A stretch of DNA of 64,000 bases from Leptobrachium leishanense (Eukaryota > Chordata > Amphibia > Anura > Megophryidae). How positions within the stretch are numbered: position 1 is the stretch's first letter; each line of letters begins with the position of its first letter. The DNA is taken from the NCBI GenBank assembly GCA_009667805.1, contig CM019070.1, positions 58,160,735-58,224,734 on the forward strand, written 5' to 3'. The translations under genes were made by a program, and so were the position numbers. Below, piece after piece: positions 55,701 to 64,000 of this stretch. Under the pieces are notes generated by a model. That model saw only the letters and a program-made list of their open reading frames with translations. It made no database searches and was not told the DNA's origin.

Positions 55701-55845
55701 TGTATGGATCTATTTCATCGTCATATACAGTAGAGGGACGATTTTTTGGTGTTTAGCAGTATTGTGGAACAATATATCCTTATATATACTATCATCTGGT
55801 ATAAGATTGCACCTGGATTGTATATTTTTCTTGCTCTATATCGTC

Positions 55846-56275
55846 TAAGGCTAGGGTCAGACTAACGCATTTTTCGCGTTGTCCGTGAAAATGTGCGTTC
55901 GAAGAATGGACGTATTTTTTCACCGAATACGCAATAGCGGTCATACTATGCGCAGTTTCATCCGTGATTTTGTACGGATCATCAATAAAACACTTCTTGC
56001 ATCTGGACGTTATGTTGGCCGGACATTAGCAGCGTCTGATGTCTCCAATTCACGCACACACGCCGCTAGCGGACGCAGCGCACTCTGTACGTCAGTACTA
56101 GTGGTTTAACGTTCTCGAAAAAATGCGTTCATTTTCCACTTGCGTTGCGCGGCCGGACTTTTGTGCGACCGTACTTCGTATATTGGCCGTCATTGCCTGG
56201 CATCTGCTGCTAGCACGGCCGTGATTAAGTGCGCCAGAACGCGCGTTCGCACTGCCTCAGTCTGACCCTAGCCTA
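55846..56275. repeat. MITE family M, copy 6
   Basis: TAAGGCTAGGGTCAGACTAACGC to GTCTGACCCTAGCCTAA, same internal orientation as copies 1 and 4. Confidence 0.8.
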
Positions 56276-56610
56276 ATTTGTACTGCTAAAGGTGTTGCTA
56301 TATAGATTTTAAGGCAGAAAAATAGACGGAAATCTTAATTTAAACATCAAATTTTTCAAATAGACAGGTTTAAAGGTACAAAGTTGTATGATGCTTTCTA
56401 AAATAAGCTTTTTCGGGAGTTTTACCAGCCAAACGATATCGGATCAGTGGTATTTTTCAAACAATGGCCCAGGGCAATTTTTTTCAAGTGAATCAGGGAA
56501 TATTTTGAAAAAAAATATCAGTCAATTTTTTTAAAAAGAAAATTCAGAATTAAATCAGGCACATACTATAAAAACTATAAGCAAATTTGTTTCACTTTAC
56601 AAAACACTGA
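56276..56610 (+). repeat. Block similar to 39795-39960
   Basis: AATAAGCTTTTT, a TTCAA..GAATC..(A)ATATTT.GAAAAAAAATA core and CAGAATTAA-like end align in the same orientation with the sequence 0.9 kb upstream of the CLCA promoter. The similarity is partial and AT-rich. Confidence 0.35.
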
Positions 56611-57514
56611 CAGGGTTATTCAAAGAGATCCGAATGGCTGCCGAAAGGTAACCAAACAGTGAAAATCAGCGTTCGGTTACCTTTCTTGGCCATTCGGCTA
56701 TTCAGAGAGCAGGCAGTTCGCCAAATGTTGGCAAATTGTCTGCACATACGGTGCCTGTTCGAGGACAGTGAAATCCCCATAGCTTCGACTAGTCAGAGAA
56801 CAAAGACCAGCTGTGAAAAGTTGCCGAATTGCCCTGCTGTTCGGTGGCTTCATGCGGCAGATTTATTCAGGCGAATCCCATAGGCTTCAATGCTAAAAAT
56901 ATTCCCATTTTAATTTAATATCTAATAAACCGTTGATTATAATATTCTGCAGTAAAAAGTCTCTTTATCTATAGATTTTGTGGGATATTTTAAGCATTTT
57001 TCGTGATTTGTTTGGCAATTTTTTTTTGCCGGTTTATTTATTTATTTATTTTAAACGTTTGTTCTTTTTTCTGTATCAGCCCTTTTTATTATCATTCCCT
57101 GGACCTCATATGTAAATTACAGACATTTTCGCTCAGTAGTTTCTTTGCAAACAGCGTTTCACTTTTCAAACATTCAAGCGAACTGTTGGGTTTTTTTTTC
57201 CACTCCATTCGTCTGCGGTGTTGGGTTTTTCCAGCGGCTGCGCTGCGTGTGATCGGCTCCTGCTCAGGTTTTTCCAGCGTTTTCGGCGGGGTTAATCCAG
57301 ATGTTTTGCGGGTTTTCGGTGTGCGTTCGCCCTCGTTTTGCGGTGAGTTTTCGGCGGGTTTGCAGCAACTTTTCCCTGCATTACGACGGCCCTGTGGTGC
57401 TTGCTGATTACACCGTAGTGTTGCCGAAATGGGATCGCCAAATCGTGCCGAATTGAAGAGAACGAAAAGTCACCGAACGTGCGGTGACTTTTCAATTCTC
57501 TTTGAATAACCCTG
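56611..57514. repeat. MITE family P, copy 4 (uninterrupted)
   Basis: CAGGGTTATTCAAAGAGATCCG to TTCAATTCTCTTTGAATAACCCTG. Both termini are well kept, and it contains GTCACCGAACGTGCGGTGAC near the right end. Confidence 0.85.
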
Positions 57515-58025
57515 CGAGTGTTAGGTTTCCTGTCTTCAGCAGTGAAGTCACTTGGCATGTTACGAGAAATGTCTTTTTATAGAATGGTTATTGGAATCGT
57601 TTGGTTTCCTTGTAGTCTCTATAAACTAATTTAAACTGTATCATTCCTACCAAACTTGACAAGGTTATTTCCTTAAATAGGTGGCTTTTTCTTTTGTGTT
57701 AATACTGCATGTCTAGTTGTAAAATGTTGTATGAAAGGTGAAAGGTAACACACATTGGCTACAAAAAAAGCTTTCAAAGTACCATCCTCTGTGTTAGCAT
57801 AGTATGAGAATTCACGTATACCGTATCTGTTTTGATTCTAAAATAGCTTTACAATAAAATTTTCCATTTTGGGGCTCAATTTAATTCTATTGACCAGCTT
57901 TTTTTTTATTTCAATATCTGTTGATTCAATTGAGAAAGTTCAGCCAGTGCTGAATTTTTAAAAATGATGGTCATAAAAAAAAGTAGGCTAGTAAAAAGCT
58001 TATTTTCATCCATAATCATACAATT
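57515..58025. other. Unassigned, partly duplicated spacer
   Basis: 57655-57735 is the partner of 53331-53420. The remainder is AT-rich with no frame or termini seen. Confidence 0.4.
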
Positions 58026-58029
58026 TTTG

Positions 58030-58345
58030 CTTTTGAGCTTGGCTTGTCGACAAATCTGATGTTATGTATTTCAAGGTGTTGCCTTGGCCTCCAAATTCCC
58101 CAGATCTCAATCCAACTGAGCATCTGTGGGATTTGCTGGAACAAAAATCTGATTCTTGAGGCTCCACCTGACATCTTGCAGGAATGAAATGTTCTGCTTC
58201 TAATGTCATGGTGCCAGATACCACAGGACACATTCAGTGGTCTTATGGAGACCATGCCACAATATGTCAGAACTGTTTTGGCAGTACAAGATGGACCTAC
58301 ACGATACTAGGCTGTTGGTTTTAATGTTGGAGCTGATCAGTGTAA
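58030..58345 (+). pseudogene. Tc1/mariner transposase C-terminal remnant and terminus
   Basis: LPWPPNSPDLNPTEHLWDLLEQK (58080-58148) is the catalytic Glu block of a Tc1/mariner transposase, followed by a stop and a decayed tail (ACCATGCCACAATATGTCAGAACTG). The element ends GGTTTTAATGTTGGAGCTGATCAGTGTA, the same terminus as 43655-43711 and different from the Tc1 at 10992. Confidence 0.75.
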
Positions 58346-58354
58346 ATGCATTGG

Positions 58355-58510
58355 TCTAAAAGGTAGAGTCAATACTATGACCATTAGTTAGTCTATTTAT
58401 TCATCTAGAAAATATGATGTTCTAATACCTTGGGATTCCTCAAAAAATTATTATTATTATTATCCTTTATTTATATAGCACCACATATTCCACAGCGCTT
58501 TACAGGATCA
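58355..58510 (+). repeat. Penelope-like fragment followed by (ATT)n repeat
   Basis: 58355-58440 matches 51931-52020. 58445-58500 has (ATT)n then TCCTTTATTTATATAGCACCACATATTCCACAGCGC, as at 8845 and 63537. Confidence 0.5.
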
Positions 58511-58569
58511 GTGTACAAGGGGTTGAGGTGACACCACAGCAGCAGGTGTGCTTCATGCCCATCATGTAA

Positions 58570-59075
58570 CAGTACATACTCGAGTATACCACTAGATTTT
58601 GGTGACAAAAATTTACCTTTAAAATTGGAGGGGTAGCGTTATATTTAAGACATCTGCATTGCTTAAAACTGAGCAAGCACCCTCGCTTAACGATGCTGTG
58701 GTTGAGCCCGCCTGCTGGAGCCGGAGGTGAGAAAACGAAACCTCCCGGCATACTGGCTATCGGTGAATGATTCACTGTGTTGGTCACCTCGCTCCGCCGG
58801 CCATCTTATCGCAAGTAAAGACGGGTGGCCGTCGGGGTTTCATACTTGGTAACAACTGCAATCACTCTAGAGCAGAGCACCCTGGCCTGAGGGGTATCCT
58901 GACTGTGTTAAGAGAAGCTCGAAGAATTTTAATTGTTTACCGGTACAGTATACTTCTATAATTTTGCTCCCGGCGTTATATTCGAATCTTGAGTATTCTC
59001 TCATTTCCACAATAATTTTCTATCCGTCGTGTTATATTCGGGTTGCGCTATACGCGAGTATCTACAGTAGTACAT
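58570..59075. repeat. Possible MITE with ACTCGAGTATA / TATACGCGAGTAT ends
   Basis: TACATACTCGAGTATACC at 58572 and GCTATACGCGAGTATCTACAGTAGTACATAG at 59047-59077 are roughly inverse. Internal TAGCGTTATATTTAAG and GTGTTATATTCGGG are also related. No coding sequence. Confidence 0.4.
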
Positions 59076-59300
59076 AGTTGATACCCCTACTTAAAAAGAA
59101 AAAGCAAGGACATAAATGGATAAACCACTTACATTAAATACCTAAGATTAACCTTTCAATTAAAAAATTAAAGGCAAGTATATTTCAAACTTACATGAAA
59201 TTAATGGTGTCACCTGTCAGCAAGGTATGGATAGTCAGGAGTATATGGGAATGGGACATGCAGTCAGAGTCCCATCTTGATTTTCTTTCCTCATTATTAT

Positions 59301-59475
59301 CAGGTCTATTGACTAAAGGTGAAACTCAGAAGAATTGGCAGAAATTGAACAATCTAGACCAAATAGCTGATTTGGAAAGTGAGATAAATGGGAGAATTTT
59401 TCAGGTTTGGCTATTCTGACCTAGAATTTTCACTTCTGCCAATTCTCCTCAGTTTCACCTTTAGTGAATAGACCG
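59301..59475. repeat. MITE family Q, copy 3
   Basis: CAGGTCTATTGACTAAAGGTGAAAC at left, GTTTCACCTTTAGTGAATAGACCG at right; the clearest palindrome of the three (GAAGAATTGGCAG / CTGCCAATTCTC). Confidence 0.85.
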
Positions 59476-59956
59476 GTTTGCTTTATTTAGAAGCATGAGG
59501 CCTTTTTTTCCAGTTTTTAGTGTTTCAGGTGCGAATATTACTTACCGAATCCGTACTGAGTAAATCACTTGCAAAGATTTGCTTAATGGGTTTATCTCAA
59601 GATAGGGGAGACATGAACAAGCTAAAGGTTGACAATAAGCATACACTATCATACCAGATGAAACTGGAGATAACAAATTCTTAGGTTAGTTTTGATAAGT
59701 ATATGACCTATTTTAGAATAACATAGTTGATATTTTGCCTTTGCTGAAATAAAGGTTTCCTGTGAGTTTTTCCCCATACAGAGTTCTTACTGTGTAGGCT
59801 ACTATTATAAATAATATAATCTGGGATGTGGTTATTATTTCTACCCGATACCAATGATTTGTTAAATTGGTCAATTATCTAGATTAACTATGGGTTTTAT
59901 TGACTTGATGGGAGTAGTTAGTTGTGCAAGGATACTCTTAAAATTCAATATAGTGC

Positions 59957-60170
59957 CGGCTGGGTGGAGTAGAGGTGACATCACTGCTCTATAACTGTGG
60001 AGAGAGACTGTGGAGACACAGGTTTGATCCCGGCAAGAGCACCTCTCCAGTAAGTGTCCTTGGGCAAGACACCTAACGGTACATACTCGCCACCCTGGAC
60101 ATATTTGAAAACAAGAGAAATCTCAATGTATCCTTCCTGGTAAAATCCTTTCTCAAAAAAAAATATCCAT
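59957..60170 (+). repeat. tRNA-derived SINE, complete
   Basis: Head GGCTGGGTGGAGTAGAGGTGACATCACTGC, a B-box-like GGTTTGATCCC, body CTCCAGTAAGTGTCCTTGGGCAAGACACC, tail GAAATCTCAATGTATCCTTCCTGGTAAAATCC and a terminal A run (60160-60169). A 16-bp internal duplication (TGTGGAGA) widens the anticodon arm. It is the reference for the fragments at 2621, 13855 and 38226. Confidence 0.8.
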
Positions 60171-62259
60171 CATGTCAACATGTAAGCATAACTACCAGGA
60201 GAAAAAGCCAATCAAAGTAGTTGCACTGGACCCTATAGTCCAACGCTAACCACAAGAAACAATTGTTGCTTATGTTAGCCTTTTGTGAAATTCACTTATA
60301 TTTACAGACCGTTAATTTTGTGACTTTGGTGTCTTGCGTATCCAAAAGTGACATGTTCGGCATGTATAACCTCTGTTGTGGGATGCATATTTCAATTATG
60401 CTCACATCCGATTTTCTTGCTGTGAGTGTCTTGTTCTTGTTGGCCTATGTTGGATTTCTGTCCTCTTTGATTCCTCAATGGGTAGAACAGGCGATCCAAG
60501 GATATGCTTAGGTTTTCTCAAAGTGTTATCAGACCAGTACCAAGACCGAAAGTGGGCATTTGCTTTGCTATGGGGCTGGGCTCCCACTCTAAAATCGGCA
60601 ACTAATGTTGGTGGCATGGACCGTTTTTTCTTCTAATATGTATTAGGGCATTTCTGAATATGCTGCATTGAGAATTTTATCAGTAATTCCATTTATTAGA
60701 AACTAATAGAGTAACCTGATGGTTTATGCAGTTTATTGTTTCTTATGAACAAAAACACTATTGGATAATGATTAATTTGATTGGATTGAATTTTAAAAGA
60801 GTATCTGTATCCTGCAACAGCAGCGAAGAACATTTTGACAAACGCCTCTACAACACAACTAGGTGGCTTCTTAATAGGAAGAAGAAATGTGAAAAAAAGA
60901 AAAAAAATGAATGATTTTTTTAAAATGTTTTTGAGGAAAATATATTTTGTTTACAAATATTCACACTCCGAAAACGAATTACATGTATATTTACATATAT
61001 TAGTGAAGTGGCTTTTTAGCATTAAGAGCTTAACAGCTCAATTCTTCCACAAAACCATTGGCAGAACCCAATGGTTTTATGGAAAATCAGTTTAGTTTAA
61101 CCCTAAAGAAAAAACATAGACGTATCTCCACTGCATATACTCACTAGGTAAGCACTGTTTGAGATGTAGAGGGGTCCCACTAATGGAGAAAAAGGTACTA
61201 CTACACTTACATTATAGCTTGGGGTCCGTTTTTCCGTGAAGAAGAACAGAACTCAAAGCTTTTCAAAGAATTGCAACACATTGGCTGTCATGTCAAATAT
61301 GTTGAATCTTTAGGGTCACATTCTGAAGCATATTTGCAACGAATTTTATTTGTGATAAACAACATTCGTTTGCGCCAGAATAATTATATATATATATACA
61401 GTATATATATATTATATATAGAGTTTGTTGCTCAATGTAGTTTAAGGAATATGACATAGGTTGGAACGGTCTTATGGTGGCTTTACCTGCCTCTGCTGAG
61501 CAACAGACAGTAACGTCCTTTAGTAACCTTCTGGGGGAACTAGCATGACTGTCACGTGGGGATCAGTACCCAGGATGGGTTTCCACATGCATAAAGGCTC
61601 CGCTCTCCATCAGTATTCTGAAGGAGTACTGATTCTGGCCCAAACCCACCCAGACAATAGCCAGGGCTCCTTGTATGGTGAAAACAAAACAGAGTGAATT
61701 TATTTAGAGTTTACAATTACAAAACCAGACAGGGGGATGTGCAAAATACAAAAGTAAAACACACTCTAGCGTTTCTATACTGAATAGCCTCCCAATAGCC
61801 CCCCCCCAAACACGCCCTGGTGTAATAGACAATGACTGGGAAAGGTGCAGAGAATTTTGGATTAAGCCAGATCCTTGGGGGGGGGGGGGTTCGATGGAAG
61901 CATGGAGAAACAAAGGAATAATTTACTTACAGGGTATACAACATGACACTACAATAAATACATACTATAACACATACATCAGGGGATAGGGCACAGAAAA
62001 CACAGACATCCTGCACCTAAAATTGTAGGTACAGGATGACTTCAACATTGAAGAGATTACAGGGAACAATATAAAACATCAGGCATGCACCTCCTGAATG
62101 CATCTCTAGGTCCATGCACCCCAAGTCTGAAGTGACTGCCGTCACACTGAGTAACTATCTTCACACTATTTCTTGTTATCCTAAATATTACAAACGTTTT
62201 CTAATATTAAGCTCTTCTACTGCAAATGTTTTAGGCGATACCTAACTATGCGTTTGCTA
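60171..62259. other. Unassigned region
   Basis: 60240-60640 has open frames without recognisable domains. 61380-61425 is a TA microsatellite. 61540-62150 is GC-richer, with C and G homopolymers at 61800 and 61877 and a GACTGTCACG / CGTCACA pair at its edges (61551 and 62146) that could mark an LTR or MITE, but I found no target duplication. No host exon identified. Confidence 0.4.
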
Positions 62260-62414
62260 TATAATGGAATATGCAACATACTGGGAAATTTTCCTTCTAG
62301 ACCCAGGATGGTGGTTCGATGTCTCCTTGGATCAAGAAGCTTTTACGCACATATTTAATATTATAACCCTTAACATTATATACCTTTTTTTTTTAAAGTC
62401 ATCCAGTCGTTGTT

Positions 62415-62847
62415 TTAGGCTAGGGTCAGACGAAAGCATTTTTCCCCGCGAACGTGAAGAAGTGCGTCCGAACGCAATGACGTATTTTTTCACGGAATGC
62501 GCAAAAACGGTCAGACGATGCGCATTTTCGGGCGTGATTTTGTACGGATCGTCAATAAAACTCTTTTTGCGTCTGGACGTTATGTAGGCTGGACATTAGC
62601 AGTGTCTGACATCTCCTAATCTCGCACACACTCCGCTATGCTGCAGCTGCGCACTCAGTACGTCAGTACTAGCGGTTCAGCGTTCTCAAAAAAATGCGTT
62701 CAAATTCCACTTGCGTTGCACGACTGGACTTTTGTGCGGCCGTACATCGTATATTGGCCGTCATTGCCCGTCATCTGCTGCTAGTGCGGCCGTAATTATG
62801 TGCGCCAGAACGCACGTTAAAAGTGCGCTGGTCTGACCCCAGCCTAA
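62415..62847. repeat. MITE family M, copy 7 (inside LINE C)
   Basis: TTAGGCTAGGGTCAGACGAAAGC to GGTCTGACCCCAGCCTAA. LINE C sequence resumes on both sides (CATCCAGTCGTTGTTT at left, AAAGACTGCACATACTCTGACTC at right), so this is a clean insertion. Confidence 0.85.
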
Positions 62848-63536
62848 AAGACTGCACATACTCTGACTCAACCACCTCAATAGACAGAGAATTCCATAGT
62901 TTTATTTAACTCACTGTAAAAAAAACCAAAAAAAACCCTTTCTTATGCTTTAGGATGAATTTCCTTTCGTCCAGTGTAAACGGGTGACCTTGTGTCCTGT
63001 GTATAGTCTTATTAATGAATAGGTTTCCAGACAATGGTTTATAATGGCCCTGTATATATTTATATAAGGTTATCAGATCTCCTCTAAGGCGCCGTTTCTC
63101 TAAACTAAACAGGTTTAAGCTTGTTGGCCTTTATTCATAACTTAAACCTTCCATTTCCCTTATTAATTTAGTTGCCCGTCTCTGCACTTTTTCTAGTGCC
63201 ATGATAGTTATTTTTTTTTTTCAAAACAGGTTACCAAAATCGCACGGCATATTCAAGGTCCATCTTCCCATTTATTTATAAAGAGGCAAAATTATGTTTT
63301 CATCCCGAGAATGAATTCCCCTATTTATGCATGCCAATACCTTGTTGGCCTTGGCAGCTGCTGTTTGACATTGTACAGTGTTACTTAGTTTGATGTCGAT
63401 TATTCCCAAATCCTTCTCCTGCCTTGATTTCCCTAATTCGGTAACATTTAGGATACACGTTACATGTGCATTTTTCTCTCCAAAGTGCATAACCTTGCAT
63501 TTTTCTACCTTAAATTTCATCTGCCGTTTGATTATT

Positions 63537-63735
63537 CTTATCCTTTATTTATATATAGCACCACATATTTCCTCAGGGCCCACTAACAGGCCAGGTTTGC
63601 CTGGTACCTGAAGCACAGCACATGTGATAGGATTTGCTGCTCAGTGATTGCAGGATTCAGTCTGCATTTCCCCACTGTGATCTGTAAACTCTGGCCTGTT
63701 AGTGGGCCCTGAGGACCAGTGTTGGGGACCAATGT
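63537..63735. repeat. Composite insert in LINE C: AGCACCACATATT repeat and hAT-type MITE
   Basis: CCTTTATTTATATATAGCACCACATATT abuts an inverted pair CCTCAGGGCCCACTAACAGGCCAG / CTGGCCTGTTAGTGGGCCCTGAGG enclosing TGAAGCACAGCACATGTGATAGGATTTGCTGC. The latter is the family of 8587-8830, here with both ends. Confidence 0.65.
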
Positions 63736-64000
63736 TATAAGAGACCCCAGAGGGACCCCACTTACCACTGGTGTCAGTCTTCAAAATTTACCATTTATGA
63801 CCACTCTCTGTACTCTATCTTGTAGCCAGTGTTCTATCCAAGAAAAGGAACTTTCACCTAGACCATGTTTTCTTAATTTGAATAGTAACCCACGTGTGGA
63901 ACTGTGTCGAAGGCTTTGGCAAAATCCAGGTAAATCACATCCACAGTGACCCCCTGATTTATTCTTCTACTTGCTTCTTCCTAGAATACAATTAGGTTAG

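Larger units (their letters stand above)
62260..64000 (-). mobile_element. LINE C (same family as LINE A), minus strand, runs off the window
   Basis: On the minus strand: from 63999 the VDVIYLDFAKAFDTVPH block, then TPVVSGVPLGSL (about 63770-63730), an insertion (63537-63735) that replaces the FADD box region, MKFKVEKCKVMHFGEKN (63520), KSRQEKDLGII and SRDENIILPLYK (63272). The decayed C-terminus (63250-62870) follows, then MITE M, and the LINE A-type 3' UTR (AAAGCTTCTTGATCCAAGGAG, 62325-62345). It is a dead copy. Confidence 0.85.

Noticed and set aside
60263..60636. Hydrophobic 82-residue frame
   Set aside because: No start context, no homologous family recognised, overlaps another frame of equal length; probably chance.

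Overview
The window reads as non-coding, repeat-saturated vertebrate DNA, most likely from a frog or toad. Reasons: a vertebrate CLCA-type gene with canonical GT/AG introns, two CR1/L2 LINE families, Tc1, piggyBac and hAT transposons, tRNA-derived SINEs, Penelope-like foldback sequence and many palindromic MITEs. No bacterial operons or phage genes are present. The species assignment is inference from repeat style.

Layout. 1-560 is half of an inverted duplication whose partner is 52465-53070. 561-3600 holds MITEs and SINEs. 3600-7830 is a near full-length but decayed CR1/L2 LINE (A), with zinc-finger/esterase ORF1 and endonuclease/RT ORF2. 9302-10964 is a TTAA-flanked non-autonomous piggyBac. 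10992-13750 is a Tc1 element split by a solo LTR. 14092-20723 is a MITE (family P) split by a 6.0-kb piggyBac that carries a frameshifted transposase and two large tandem arrays. 20796-22484 is a DNA-transposon-like repeat carrying a retroposon. 23167-26422 is a second LINE (B). 29647-33586 and about 34497-39500 are two related hAT-like elements; the second has a BED-finger transposase and a 140-bp satellite. 40779-50386 is the CLCA locus. 50688-64000 is again MITEs, Penelope-like foldbacks and a third LINE (C), which runs off the right edge.

The only host gene I can defend is the CLCA (calcium-activated chloride channel regulator) locus on the plus strand. It has a TATA box, a signal-peptide exon with a stop at codon 4, a second exon with two adjacent stops, and then, with all middle exons missing, the two C-terminal exons in good frame. 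It is best read as an internally deleted pseudogene, or as two fragments joined by deletion or misassembly.

The most interesting signals lie inside that locus. A complete type I hammerhead ribozyme fold (44137-44221) is in the sense orientation within the presumed intron. A second hammerhead-like fold (46540-46614) lies in the following intron. Between them, a 1,060-bp foldback retroelement with 370-bp arms and a perfect 14-bp target duplication splits a MITE. Further CTGAGGA/GAAA or GAAACGCGT-like cores occur in Penelope-like debris at 51.8, 52.1, 54.1 and 55.1 kb.
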